Notes: generated by a model not told the origin, from the letters alone. 64,000 nucleotides of DNA from Akkermansia sp. N21116 (GCF_029854705.2 NZ_CP139035.1:1674001-1738000), one strand, 5' to 3'; positions 1 through 9,420 are shown, counted from the stretch's first letter. A program made the numbers and translations.

Positions 1-424
1 TGGCGTATTCGCTGGCGTTTGAACCACAGGATATCAGGAATATTCTACCGGTGGCACTGTCGACGACAGGGGCAGGGTTGCCACATTGGTTGTCGCCGTC
101 GTCCTGGACGATGATGAGATCGCTCCATGTTTTCCCTCCGTCTGTAGAACGGCTGGCTACGATATCGAGGTTGCCGTGGTCTGCTGTGCTGTTGACGCGG
201 CCTTCAGCGAAGGCGATCAGGGTGCCTCGGGGGCTTTGGACGATGGCGGGGATACGATAACATTTGTATCCGCCTTCCCCCGATTTAAAGATGTAGGGGA
301 TGGAAGTCAGAGCTGAAATCCCCTCCGAGCCGTTCTCTTGGCAGAAGGCAGAATTGGCTTGCAGGGAGTAACATGCCAAAGCGCCCAGTAAGGACAAGGT
401 GTATATTTTCCTATTGGTAAACAT
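1..424 (-). CDS. Exo-alpha-sialidase, N-terminal part (cut by window edge)
   Basis: The first 141 residues are readable from an ATG at 424; the rest lies beyond position 1. Residues 1-23 look like a signal peptide. The family's YRIP motif (residues 56-59, catalytic Arg57) is followed by a TADHG stretch holding the likely catalytic Asp82 and an Asp-box STDGGKTW at 93-100. Family knowledge: GH33-type sialidases release terminal sialic acid from mucin-type glycans with a six-bladed propeller; here the enzyme is predicted to be exported. It lies downstream, in the same direction, of a GntR/LacI-type regulator, with a palindrome at 556-569 between them. No clear Shine-Dalgarno site is visible. The call is strong; substrate linkage and full length cannot be judged. 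Confidence 0.88.
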   Translation of the reverse strand, partial: MFTNRKIYTLSLLGALACYSLQANSAFCQENGSEGISALTSIPYIFKSGEGGYKCYRIPAIVQSPRGTLIAFAEGRVNSTADHGNLDIVASRSTDGGKTWSDLIIVQDDGDNQCGNPAPVVDSATGRIFLISCGSNASEYA

Positions 425-555
425 TGCTTTACGACAGGGAGGGGATGTTTGGGAGTCATGTACAAAATGCCTCTTTCACGATTGATTGCAAGAATCCCTT
501 GCCATTTCCGTAAAAAGACCACTTGTTGTGTTTTCGCAGGTTATAAATAACTGAT

Positions 556-569
556 AATAACGTGTTATT
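556..569. promoter_or_regulatory. Palindromic operator candidate (AATAAC-GT-GTTATT)
   Basis: A perfect 6-bp inverted repeat with a 2-bp spacer lies in AT-rich DNA between the regulator gene and the sialidase start. Its size and symmetry fit a GntR-type dimer site. Binding by the neighbouring regulator is inference from position only. Confidence 0.35.
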
Positions 570-612
570 TCTGGAGGACAAAAATAAAAAAACCAATTAC
601 GAACAGCCCATG

Positions 613-1698
613 TTATTGTGGTTCATGGATGATTGAAGCACCTTGGCAAAAATCGGGAATGATATATGTGCTGTGAAGTGGTTTTCCTTCACGCAGGATT
701 CTCAGCATGCGGATGAGGCGGCGTACTGTTTTACGGATGTTGGATTTGTAATGAGCGATGGGAGGCAGGATGTGTTCCAGAACGGGGTTGTAACTGAGAC
801 TGATGATGCTGATTTTGTCCGGAATGGGGAGTGAATGCGCTGCTGCCCAGGACATGAGGGTGATGGCATGCTGGCTTCTGAGAACAACAAATGAGGTGAT
901 ATCCGGGTGGGCGTCGAATGTGTTGTTCAGAAGATTGAAAAATTGATCCGTTTGGTCTGGAATGGGAATGAAGAGCGGGTTCCATTTTTCACCTTGGAAT
1001 TCAAGGAAAGCTTTTTTCATTAATTGGTTGCCTTTGAGAGGAGAGTCCGGAATGCAAAGGACGGATGTATGGTGCCCACGGCTCCATAGGTGGGTAGCCG
1101 CATGCCGTGCTGTGGCTTCCCAGTGAGTATCGATGAAGGGGAGGCAAGCCGATGTGTGGCTACTACCCCGGACGAGACATGGGATGGCGCGTTGTTTGAA
1201 CCAAAGCTGGGTTTCTTCAGAAGTCTGGTAAAGGATCCAGCATATGTGAGGGGAGGCGTGGACGAGTCGGTCCAATTTGGGACCGGGTTTTTTCCCCATG
1301 GCCCAGGGGATTTCGTAAACCCGGAGCTGTAGATTGTCGTACTCGAGAACTTTTTCTATTTCATAGAGTTCAACGAGTACTTGCTGAGGCATTCTGTCGA
1401 TTGGTATCGGAGTGATCAGGCCGATGATCTCGGAAGGTTGTTCTTGTAGTGGAGCTTGTACATCGTGATCCGGTGTGTAGCGGGTAATGATACGAGGCCT
1501 GTTGTGCTGCGGCGGGGCAATCCAGCCATTTTCTTCCAAGTTGGAGAGAGCTTTTCTGATAGTTTCCCGGCCTACGGAGAGTATGTTGGACAATTCTCTT
1601 TCGGAGGGGAGGGCATGGTTCCATCTTTTTCCGATAATCATGTCCCTGATATGATTGGCAATTGTTTCCGTCTGGATGGGGGAAGGCTTCCGAGGCAT
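613..1698 (-). CDS. GntR-family regulator with LacI-type sensor domain
   Basis: 361 residues. Residues 1-75 form a GntR winged helix-turn-helix with the typical run SERELSNILSVGRETIRKAL. Residues about 95-361 resemble the periplasmic-binding-protein-like sensor of LacI/GalR regulators, with a family-like segment around VLCIPDSP. This GntR plus Peripla_BP_3 architecture usually senses a sugar. The gene precedes a sialidase on the same strand and is divergent from an EamA transporter, so control of glycan use or of the exporter is plausible but inferred. The ATG at 1698 starts directly at the HTH domain, which supports the chosen start. Confidence 0.85.
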   Translation of the reverse strand: MPRKPSPIQTETIANHIRDMIIGKRWNHALPSERELSNILSVGRETIRKALSNLEENGWIAPPQHNRPRIITRYTPDHDVQAPLQEQPSEIIGLITPIPIDRMPQQVLVELYEIEKVLEYDNLQLRVYEIPWAMGKKPGPKLDRLVHASPHICWILYQTSEETQLWFKQRAIPCLVRGSSHTSACLPFIDTHWEATARHAATHLWSRGHHTSVLCIPDSPLKGNQLMKKAFLEFQGEKWNPLFIPIPDQTDQFFNLLNNTFDAHPDITSFVVLRSQHAITLMSWAAAHSLPIPDKISIISLSYNPVLEHILPPIAHYKSNIRKTVRRLIRMLRILREGKPLHSTYIIPDFCQGASIIHEPQ

Positions 1699-1893
1699 GA
1701 TGGGAAAGTACTCTTTCCCGATGTGGGATTCCAGTGATTTCTTATGTGTCTCTTTTTAACGGGAAATGAGGGAATTTATGAGAGTAATCCGGAAATGCCG
1801 TTGATCTTAACACAGGAAGATGGTAATGCACTGCTTGTCGCAGATGGAAGAGACGTGTTCATTTCCAGATACGGTTTACGTCTGGTTGTCAAG

Positions 1894-2916
1894 ATGAAGA
1901 ATGAAAATCTCAAAGGCCATTTGGCGATGCTCGGATGCAATACAATGTGGGGGTTGATGGCTCCCATGTGCAAGTTTGCGCTTCACACAGGTGAAATCAG
2001 TTCTGTAGCAATGGCTTCTTTCCGTATGCTGGGGGCAACGTGTCTGTTCTGGCTGGCTTCAGGTTTTACTCGGCAGGAAAAGGTGGCTTCCAAGGATATG
2101 CTGATGCTGTTTTTTGCGGCTTTGTTCGGTATCGTTCTGAATCAGGGGTCTTATACTTTGGGGGTTGGCTTGACGTCCCCGGCCGATGCTTCGATCATTA
2201 CGACGACGACTCCGATCATTGCCATGATTATGGCGGCATTTTACCTGAAAGAGCCTATTACGGGGAAGAAGGTGTCCGGCGTGTTTATGAGTGCGGTGGG
2301 GGCGGTGCTGTTGATTGCCGGCAGCGGACAGATTTCCGGAGGCGCGGATTCATCCGGCAATGTATGGGGGGATCTGCTGGTGCTTTTCGCGCAGATGAGT
2401 GTTGCCGGTTATTTTGTGTTTTTCAAGGGATTGATATCGCGGTATTCCCCGGTGACGTTGATGAAGTGGATGTTCATGTATGCTTCCATATGCTGGCTTC
2501 CCTTTGCGTATCATGATGTGGCTGCCATTCCATTTTCCTCGTTGTCGTTCTCCCTTTACGGGAGTACGGGGTACGTCGTATTTTTCGGTACGTTTTTGAC
2601 GTATTTGCTGCTTCCCGTCGGGCAGAAGCGGTTGAGGCCTACTGTTGTCAGTATGTACAATTATGTGCAGCCTATCGTGGCTTCCGTCGTAGCGGTATGG
2701 TGGGGAATGGATACGTTCGGGGTACTCAAATTTCTGGCTGTAGCGCTGGTGTTTGGCGGGGTCTATATGGTGACTCAAAGTAAATCCCGGGAACAGATGG
2801 AAGAGGATCGTAAGGTTCGTCTTCGCCGTCGTATGGCGCTTTCCCGGCTCAAGAGAAGACGGGAAAACGTGTTGCCGAAAATTTCCGGAGGGAAAAAATC
2901 CGCCCCGGGCATGTAG
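1894..2916 (+). CDS. EamA/DMT-superfamily transporter
   Basis: 340 residues from the ATG at 1894. The frame is open upstream to 1744, but that extension is polar and unlike the family. The protein begins MKNENLKGHLAMLGCNTMWG and shows about ten hydrophobic segments arranged as two EamA repeats; the stretch SPADASIITTTTPIIAMIMA ends the first repeat. Family knowledge: drug/metabolite exporters of the inner membrane, 280-340 residues long. The tail from about residue 290 is basic and cytosolic. It is divergent from the GntR/LacI regulator and convergent with the alcohol dehydrogenase. The substrate cannot be predicted. Confidence 0.85.
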   Translation: MKNENLKGHLAMLGCNTMWGLMAPMCKFALHTGEISSVAMASFRMLGATCLFWLASGFTRQEKVASKDMLMLFFAALFGIVLNQGSYTLGVGLTSPADASIITTTTPIIAMIMAAFYLKEPITGKKVSGVFMSAVGAVLLIAGSGQISGGADSSGNVWGDLLVLFAQMSVAGYFVFFKGLISRYSPVTLMKWMFMYASICWLPFAYHDVAAIPFSSLSFSLYGSTGYVVFFGTFLTYLLLPVGQKRLRPTVVSMYNYVQPIVASVVAVWWGMDTFGVLKFLAVALVFGGVYMVTQSKSREQMEEDRKVRLRRRMALSRLKRRRENVLPKISGGKKSAPGM

Positions 2917-3012
2917 CTACGGGACGGATGGTTGGTTGCTGGAGCTTCCGGGAGGTGCGCCAGGAGATATGATCTCTGCAATCCCTCACCGGTAATTTTG
3001 GAGCTGACTGAC

Positions 3013-4119
3013 TCAGTCGCAGATGACGGCAATTTTAATGCCCTTCATCTGGACGTTGGTTTCAAGAGCTTCTGTGATTTCAGTCAGCTTGAAACGGTGG
3101 GAAATCAGCTTTTCCAGAGGCAAGCCGATGGAATAGGCCCGTTTGAGAAAGTCGAAGGTAGTCGGGTAATCCTGCGGGCTGTACACCCAGGAGCCGACAG
3201 CCGTGACTTCCTTGTTGCAGAGGTCGTAGTGATGGTTGATGATGCTTTCTCCTCCGTCCATGAAAAAGCCTACTTCACATAAGCCTCCGCCACGCTTGAC
3301 AAATTTCCAGGCATTGGCTCCGGCTTTTCCCACTCCCGTACATTGGAAGACGAAATCGGCCAATTTACCGCCGTTGTCAGCCTTGACTGCTTCAAGGAGG
3401 GTTTCGAAATCGGCATAGTTTGTAAAATTGTACGTGCGGGTAGCGCCCATTTCACGCGCGAGTTCCAGACGGGAATCATTGCCATCCACGGCAATGATGG
3501 TTTCTATCCCAAGTGTGCGGATGGTGGCGATTTGGAGCAAGCCGATCGGACCGCAGCCTTGAACGAGGACAACAGAATTGAACTTCAACAGGCCGGTGGA
3601 TTTGGCGCGTTCCAGAGAATGGGTGACTACGGCGGCCGGTTCTACGAGAATGCATTGGTCAAGAGTCATGTTGCTGACGTTGAAAAAAGTGGATCCTTTG
3701 CGGATGACCAGGTATTCGGCGAAGTAACCGTTGAAATGGACATCGTCATCGGGCATTAGACCATAAACGCCGACGTTTTCACAAAGATTGGTGCGTCCGG
3801 GCGTATTAAGGCATGCGTCGCATGTACCGCAGGGAATGATACAGGTAACGATTTTATCGCCAAGCCCGAGAGGATTCCCGGCAGTATCTTTGGTGATGTT
3901 TTTACCCATGGCGACGATTTCGCCGGTACCTTCGTGGCCGAGGACTACGGGGCAGAGTCCGAATGGATCGCGGTTGTATTCATGACCGTCCGTTCCGCAG
4001 ACGCCGCAGGCTTCCACTTTGATCAGCATTTCGTCGTCACTGATCGCAGGAATGGGATATTCGCGGATTTCGAAGGTTTTGGGTGCCGTCAGAACGGCAG
4101 CTTTGGCTGTGGTTTGCAT
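3013..4119 (-). CDS. Zinc-dependent alcohol dehydrogenase (MDR superfamily)
   Basis: 368 residues. The catalytic-zinc region CGVCGTDGHEY and the GHEGTG motif are followed by a structural-zinc loop with four cysteines (CGTCDACLNTPGRTNLCEN). A Rossmann NAD(P)-binding segment includes VLVQGCGPIGLLQ, and the AVDGNDSR stretch after it suggests NAD preference. These place it among medium-chain dehydrogenases acting on polyols, threonine or alcohols; the exact substrate is not evident. It stands alone, convergent with the EamA gene. Its 260-bp upstream region carries two small hairpins (4142-4160 and 4186-4205) that could be regulatory. Confidence 0.88.
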   Translation of the reverse strand: MQTTAKAAVLTAPKTFEIREYPIPAISDDEMLIKVEACGVCGTDGHEYNRDPFGLCPVVLGHEGTGEIVAMGKNITKDTAGNPLGLGDKIVTCIIPCGTCDACLNTPGRTNLCENVGVYGLMPDDDVHFNGYFAEYLVIRKGSTFFNVSNMTLDQCILVEPAAVVTHSLERAKSTGLLKFNSVVLVQGCGPIGLLQIATIRTLGIETIIAVDGNDSRLELAREMGATRTYNFTNYADFETLLEAVKADNGGKLADFVFQCTGVGKAGANAWKFVKRGGGLCEVGFFMDGGESIINHHYDLCNKEVTAVGSWVYSPQDYPTTFDFLKRAYSIGLPLEKLISHRFKLTEITEALETNVQMKGIKIAVICD

Positions 4120-4380
4120 AACGGCTGAAAACCTAAGGGCTTCTTGTCCATTTTACAAGATTAAAGTATCCTCTCTTTTGAAGAACCGGCAACGGTGATT
4201 GCCGGAGGGATGCCTTCCTGCGATTTGAGACGAGACGATAGATTTTTTTTGTAGAAAAATAAGGAATTATGTAATCTTATAAATTATTTATTATAAGTAT
4301 TTTAATGATAAAAATTGGCGCTTTGTGTTGTGTTTTCCGTATTGCTGCTCCTTAAATGGATGCGTCTTCCGGAGAGGGAG

Positions 4381-5463
4381 ATGTCAATAAAAACAACAAG
4401 AACCAATATCATTAATATGAGTACAAAATTGAAACGAATTTTCGTTCATGGTTTCCCCGGCATGTACGGTGGTGCAGGAACGGAATTGCACCATCAAATT
4501 ATCGCCTGGGTCAAAATGGGAATGGAAGTTCATCTGATTCCGACCTGGGAGAACGTTTCCAGAGAACCCCTTTATATGGAAATGATTTCCCGAGGAATTC
4601 ATATCCATGCCATGAACGACTGGTCCGTTGTGGAACCGGGGGATCCTGTGATCGGTTTCTGCAATGCGGAGTTTCTGAACAATCTTCCGGACATCCGCAA
4701 GAGGACGAAGAGAACAGTGTTCGTCAATTGTATGACCTGGTTATTCGACAAGGAAAAACAGGCGATGGCCGATGGGCAGATTGCCATGTTCCTGTACCAG
4801 AACGAGGATGTCAGACAAAAGAACATGCCCATTCTGAAGGCTTTGAACCGGGACTCGGCGATTCGGTTTTCGACCTTTATTCCTTATTTTCACGCAGACG
4901 ATTTTCCGTTTGTCGAGGAACGTTCCAACGAATGGTTCGGCTGTGGTCGTATTTCCCGGCAGGATGCCGACAAGTTCGCCCGAAATACTCTTCATATTTA
5001 CGAATACTTTGTTGCCCCGAAATGTAAACGGGGACTTTTCCTCGGATTCGGAGAGAAGAGCGAACGCAAGATTGGACACCCCTACAGCTGGATCCGTACG
5101 GCGGCCAACCATAAGGTGGTGTCGCAGCAGGATTTTTACAAGCATTGTGAGATTGTCCTCCAACCGACGGATACGACGGAAAACTGGCCGCGCATCGGTT
5201 TTGAATCCATGGCGAGCGGCAGTGTCCTGATTGTCGATAACCGCGGAGGATGGAAGAGACTTGTCGAGCACGGCAAGACGGGCTGGCTCTGCGACAACGA
5301 GAGGGACTTTATCTACTATGCCAGTAAAATGGCCTACGAACCAAATTTGCGGAGGGATATGGCGGAAGCCGCCCGTGAACGCGGTCTCCAACTAGGTGGA
5401 TTGAAGGCGTCGATGGACAGCTGGGAAGAAATCTTCGAGCAGATGCTCCAACTGCCGGAATAA
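4381..5463 (+). CDS. Glycosyltransferase family 4-like protein
   Basis: 360 residues from the ATG at 4381, which has GGAG six bases upstream. The next in-frame ATG at 4417 (MSTKLKRIFVHGFPG) is an alternative; a TTG at 4315 seems too far upstream. The protein has a GT-B outline: an N-terminal GGAGTELHHQ loop, then a C-terminal nucleotide-sugar region with ENWPRIGFESMASGSVLIV and DNRGGWKRLVEHGKTGWL. Family knowledge: GT4 enzymes add sugars to surface polysaccharides. It is first in a run of three same-strand glycosyltransferase genes, two bases before the next one, and is preceded by very AT-rich DNA likely to hold the promoter. Confidence 0.82.
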   Translation: MSIKTTRTNIINMSTKLKRIFVHGFPGMYGGAGTELHHQIIAWVKMGMEVHLIPTWENVSREPLYMEMISRGIHIHAMNDWSVVEPGDPVIGFCNAEFLNNLPDIRKRTKRTVFVNCMTWLFDKEKQAMADGQIAMFLYQNEDVRQKNMPILKALNRDSAIRFSTFIPYFHADDFPFVEERSNEWFGCGRISRQDADKFARNTLHIYEYFVAPKCKRGLFLGFGEKSERKIGHPYSWIRTAANHKVVSQQDFYKHCEIVLQPTDTTENWPRIGFESMASGSVLIVDNRGGWKRLVEHGKTGWLCDNERDFIYYASKMAYEPNLRRDMAEAARERGLQLGGLKASMDSWEEIFEQMLQLPE

Positions 5464-5465
5464 CC

Positions 5466-7745
5466 TTGAACACTGGAACTGGTATGATGACTGATACTTT
5501 ACGTCGCCGGGTCTCCGCTTTCTGGCCGGGAGGGGAACTTCCTCTCCTCGCCGGTTTGGCGGTCCGGTCTTATTTGGCTCATGGGGTCGAGATGCAATTG
5601 TTTGTGTACCGGCCCTGCTCGAATGTTCCCGAGGGAACGGTTCTCCGGGATGCTTCCGGAGTCATTCCCGAGTCCCTGGCTTTTTCCCACGACAAAGCCG
5701 GATGGGAGCCGTTTTCAAACTGGTTCCGCAATACATTGCTTGCTCGGGAAGGCGGGTTGTGGACAGAATTGGATGTTGTATCTTTGAACCGTGACGACAT
5801 CCCGGAACTGCCGTGGTTTCCTGAGAGGGAACCACGCGTCTATGGTACGGGATTGATCGGGTTTCCTCCCGGACATCCGGTGATGGAATGCCTCCGGCAG
5901 TTCTCGGAAGACCCGGCTGCGGTGATGCCGTGGGATGGCCTCCGGGAGACGGAATCAAAGAAACAATTTGCCCGGGATTATCCCGATGTATTCCAACGGA
6001 GAAAAATTGCTCCTCCCTCAAGCTATGGGGATAGTGTTTTCACAGCGGCCATCGTCCATGGCGGCTTGGAAAGGTATTCCTCTCCGGCATCTTCCGTCTA
6101 CCCCATACACGAATCCTCGTGGCTAAACTGTTACAATGGCTGGCTGCACCTGCAAAGCAGCGAGTTGAGGGATTCCCGGGCAGTGTGCCTCTGGGGGACT
6201 CGGCTGGCAGCTGCCCCTGATGTCTTGGAAAATGTGGATAAGAACAGTATTGTAGGACAATTGCTCGATACTTATTTGCCCTCTTCGCCAGCTACGGAAG
6301 TGGAGAGAAAGAAAGTGGATCTATTGATTGGCATCTGTTCTTGTTGCAAAGCCCGTGACCGTCGGCAAGCCGTGCGTGATACGTGGCTCAAGCATTCTGT
6401 CAACGGGATTAAATCCGTTTTTTTCGTGGGCCACCGGACGCCATTGGAGGATGAAAAGGAAGATACCGTTACCCTGTGGGCAAGTGATACATATGCCCGT
6501 CTTCCGGAAAAGGTGCTGGAGTTTTTCCGCTACGCCTTGGAACATTACGATTTTAAGTGGCTGTTCAAATGCGATGACGACTCCTATGTCGCTCTGGATC
6601 GATTGAAGGGATTGATCGACGGAGAAGCAGAACTGATCGGAGATACGTCCCTGGAAGGACGAGGTGCTCCAAGCGGTGGTGCGGGATACTGTCTTTCCCG
6701 CCGGATGGTAGAAAAAATCGTTTCAGAACAAAACATTCCGCCGACTGGTCCCGAAGATATTATCTTCGGAGAGTTGGCCTTGAAGCTTGGCGCGGTCCCG
6801 AAGTCCACATCGCTCTTGTGCATGCACAGCGGTCGTTATCCCCTGCCGGACAATGAGCAGGTATCTTCTCATTGGTGCAAACCGTTGCAGCTTCATGCTC
6901 TGGAACACTTTTACCATTGTCGGCCATTAGCCGTGTATAAAGCCCGGCATGTATCGTGGACGGACGAAATCGAAGTGTATGAAGGAGGATTCTTCAGACG
7001 CCGCGGCACGGGGTGTTCCGGTCAGTTGTCTCATAAGGGCAACGGAATTTTCGGGCTGGGGTGGTTCCACTGGAATGAGGAATTGCTCGTCCGTACCGGC
7101 TCCAACCTTTATACAGGAGACAAGCTGGCTCTGGAAGCAGATTCCGGTGAAGAGGATATTGCTTGTTTGATTGCTCCGGATTTTGCCGCGCATGCCACGG
7201 ACGTTCAGCCCCTTTGTATCCGGATCGGTGACGAAAGCCGGAAAATGGAGGGCTGGGTTCACTTGGGCTTGTTGAATAACGATATCAAGCATCCTGTCCC
7301 TCTACCGGATGCCTGTGTTGATGCCTACTATTTGGAACATGTACTTGAATGCGTCTCCTTCCGTGATGCCTTGGGGTTTTTCCATGAAGCCTGGCGAACC
7401 TTGAAACCAGGAGGAATCATGCGAATAGCCGTAGCGGACATTTCCAGAATTATGGATTATGCGGGCATGATTGTCCCGGAATTATCAGGTCAATTGCAAG
7501 ATGGGCAGCCTTCCGTTATGTCTCTCCTGGTTTGGATGGAAGACAAATTGGAGCATCGGTCATTTTGGACGCGAGAGCTTCTGGAATTTTGCCTGAAATC
7601 CGTCGGTTATGACGTTGCTGTCCGGGAGGCCGGACAATCATCTCATCATCTTTTATCCGGTCTGGAACCTCCCCAGTCCATTTTTACCTCGACACTTCCT
7701 TCCATTGAGACGGTTTGTCTGGAGATCGTAAAACCAAGCATTTGA
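5466..7745 (+). CDS. Three-part fusion: GT32-like, GT31-like glycosyltransferase, degenerate methyltransferase
   Basis: 759 residues from a TTG at 5466; an ATG at 5484 is an alternative. Residues about 1-260 resemble the DXD-sugar-transferase (GT32/TcdA-like) fold, with GGLWTELDVV at the metal site. Residues about 285-450 resemble eukaryotic-type beta-1,3-galactosyltransferases (GT31/Fringe), with RQAVRDTWLK near 299 and KCDDDSYV near 370. Residues about 590-740 align in outline with COG4627-type methyltransferases, including WRTLKPGGIMRIAVADI. There the SAM loop reads IRIGDESR instead of the usual GCG-type sequence, so methylation is doubtful. The gene sits between two other glycosyltransferases, so a role in surface-glycan assembly is likely; donor and acceptor are unknown. 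Confidence 0.72.
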   Translation: MNTGTGMMTDTLRRRVSAFWPGGELPLLAGLAVRSYLAHGVEMQLFVYRPCSNVPEGTVLRDASGVIPESLAFSHDKAGWEPFSNWFRNTLLAREGGLWTELDVVSLNRDDIPELPWFPEREPRVYGTGLIGFPPGHPVMECLRQFSEDPAAVMPWDGLRETESKKQFARDYPDVFQRRKIAPPSSYGDSVFTAAIVHGGLERYSSPASSVYPIHESSWLNCYNGWLHLQSSELRDSRAVCLWGTRLAAAPDVLENVDKNSIVGQLLDTYLPSSPATEVERKKVDLLIGICSCCKARDRRQAVRDTWLKHSVNGIKSVFFVGHRTPLEDEKEDTVTLWASDTYARLPEKVLEFFRYALEHYDFKWLFKCDDDSYVALDRLKGLIDGEAELIGDTSLEGRGAPSGGAGYCLSRRMVEKIVSEQNIPPTGPEDIIFGELALKLGAVPKSTSLLCMHSGRYPLPDNEQVSSHWCKPLQLHALEHFYHCRPLAVYKARHVSWTDEIEVYEGGFFRRRGTGCSGQLSHKGNGIFGLGWFHWNEELLVRTGSNLYTGDKLALEADSGEEDIACLIAPDFAAHATDVQPLCIRIGDESRKMEGWVHLGLLNNDIKHPVPLPDACVDAYYLEHVLECVSFRDALGFFHEAWRTLKPGGIMRIAVADISRIMDYAGMIVPELSGQLQDGQPSVMSLLVWMEDKLEHRSFWTRELLEFCLKSVGYDVAVREAGQSSHHLLSGLEPPQSIFTSTLPSIETVCLEIVKPSI

Positions 7746-7766
7746 AATTAAAAAATTACCAATTTT

Positions 7767-8771
7767 ATGAAACACAATCCTATCCATAAAAAAATAGCCG
7801 TTTGCCTCCCTTCCTATAAGAGACTGGAGAGCCTGGAACGGCAGATTTTTTCCTTCATGCACCAAACGTATGCTTCGGAGGACTACCATGTTTTTGTCGC
7901 TGTTAAAGGTGTGACGGAGTACGTATTCAACAAGATGCTCGTACCTCGTTTTCGCCATTTCATTGAGACAGGACGCCTGACTCTTCGGTATTTTCCGAAT
8001 AAGAACCAGATGTCCAACATCATCGACACCGTGAGAGATCTTGACATATCAGGATACGACTTGTTCGTCAAAATCGACGACGATGATTTTTATTCTCCGG
8101 ATTATCTGAAGAATATCAACGACTTTCACTCAACTCTCCCACCCTGTTATTCCAGTTATTATAATGCCCGGGACTTAATTGCCCGGAATCTGAACGGGTT
8201 TTTCTGTCTGAAGAATGCTTTTTATCGTTTCTTCGGCTTTGCTCTCAACATGTCGCCGCAAGTTCTGGAAAAAGTGATGGAATGCGAACTGAATCCATCG
8301 CTCATGATTCCTATTGTGGAAAAGTGGCAGCACAAAACGGGACATACCAACTTCGGGTTTAACGAGGATAACTTCATTTTTATGCTGATGCGGGAGTACG
8401 GGTGTGCCAATATGGCCGATTATGTCAAGGAACAAGGTATTCTGCCGCATATTGTCGTCCAGAAGGGCAACCCTTCCGTGACGCGCGGTGGTATGATTGA
8501 GAAGCGTTTCCTCATCGCCAATGCAAGTATTGCAACGGATCCCGCATCCTGGGAACATCTCTTGGAATTGTCACACCCCCATTGGAGGGATTCTTTCCGT
8601 ATCCAAGGAAAAAGGGGAAGAAGGCTGGATGGCGGGAGTTTGGCCTCTGTATTGGAGAGGACTCCTGAGCGCCTTATCCTGTGTTGGGATGATTGGGGGG
8701 TCGAAGTTTTTGAAGCCGACGAGAATGCCCTGTATGTACTGGCCGGCAAAATTACCGCCCCTGAGGGTTAG
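7767..8771 (+). CDS. GT2-like glycosyltransferase
   Basis: 334 residues. The start KIAVCLPSYKRLESLERQ and the metal-binding IDDDDFYSPDYLKNI near residue 104 are typical of GT-A (GT2-like) enzymes. The C-terminal third has no recognised domain. It follows the fusion gene by 21 bases with the same orientation, is closed by a strong terminator at 8809-8845, and so ends the three-gene glycosyltransferase run. Donor sugar and acceptor cannot be predicted. Confidence 0.75.
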   Translation: MKHNPIHKKIAVCLPSYKRLESLERQIFSFMHQTYASEDYHVFVAVKGVTEYVFNKMLVPRFRHFIETGRLTLRYFPNKNQMSNIIDTVRDLDISGYDLFVKIDDDDFYSPDYLKNINDFHSTLPPCYSSYYNARDLIARNLNGFFCLKNAFYRFFGFALNMSPQVLEKVMECELNPSLMIPIVEKWQHKTGHTNFGFNEDNFIFMLMREYGCANMADYVKEQGILPHIVVQKGNPSVTRGGMIEKRFLIANASIATDPASWEHLLELSHPHWRDSFRIQGKRGRRLDGGSLASVLERTPERLILCWDDWGVEVFEADENALYVLAGKITAPEG

Positions 8772-8808
8772 GCAGATTCCTTTTTGTTTCATACGTATTA
8801 GAATTCAG

Positions 8809-8845
8809 AACCCCATTCCGGAGTAATCCCGGGACGGGGTTTTTT
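8809..8845 (+). terminator. Rho-independent terminator of the glycosyltransferase run
   Basis: AACCCC pairs with GGGGTT, and the inner TTCCGG-type arm pairs with the CCGGGA-type arm. A six-T tract follows the stem, 38 bases after the stop codon. Confidence 0.8.
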
Positions 8846-8877
8846 CATGATATGCTTGTTTCGTAGTCGGGCAGACA

Positions 8878-8916
8878 TAAAAAAGGGCGCATGGAGGCAA
8901 TTTCACTCCATGTGCC
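8878..8916 (-). terminator. Minus-strand terminator, probably once serving ugd
   Basis: An 11-bp stem (8886-8896 with 8906-8916) is followed on the minus strand by CCC and a T tract (A-run 8879-8884 on plus). The only minus-strand gene pointing at it is UDP-glucose dehydrogenase, now 1.4 kb away because the IS3 copy lies between them. Confidence 0.65.
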
Positions 8917-8972
8917 GGATTATTTCGTCGGGATGTCTAGTCCTGAAATAGCGTTACACCCCGAAAAACGCT

Positions 8973-9406
8973 ATGAACAGAGAAACAGAGCATCAATACA
9001 TTAAGAAAACGCAGAAGGATTACAGCATGGCTTTTAAGCTAGGAGTAGTCCATGAAGTAGAAAGTGGAGAACTGGGCGTGCGCGCGGCTACTCGCAAATA
9101 TGGAATCCAAGACCATAGAACGGTCAAGACATGGCTTGAGAAATATGGTAGCTTTGATTGGGAGAACAAACCATTGAGCAAGCCCTCGAAAATAAAGACC
9201 AACTCCTCTTGGAATAGGAAGCAAGAATCCGTCTCTTGGAAAAGCAAAATGCCCGTCTGGAGCACCAGTTGAAGCAAGCGGACAAAAAGGCCCTATTCTT
9301 CGACATGATGATAGACATGGCGGAAGAGGAATTCAAAATACCTATACGAAAAAACTCCTCTCCCGAGCAATCAGAAGCTTTGCGCGATGAGAAGAAGAAA
9401 CGATAA
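8973..9406 (+). pseudogene. IS3 orfA (HTH protein), frameshifted and with internal stop
   Basis: The start is intact: MNRETEHQYIKKTQKDYSMA begins a helix-turn-helix region with VRAATRKYGIQDHRTVKTWL. Near 9170 the reading moves to another frame, where the leucine-zipper part continues (TIEQALENKDQLLLE), meets an in-frame TAG, then resumes with EARIRLLEKQNARLEHQ and runs to TAA at 9404. The last codons overlap the beginning of orfB, as usual for programmed -1 frameshifting in IS3. Two independent lesions make a functional OrfA unlikely unless they are assembly errors. Confidence 0.82.
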
Positions 9407-9420
9407 GCTCAACGTGCGGA

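Noticed and set aside
4315-4380. TTG start for the GT4 gene
   Set aside because: No Shine-Dalgarno site at 4315, whereas the ATG at 4381 has GGAG at good spacing.
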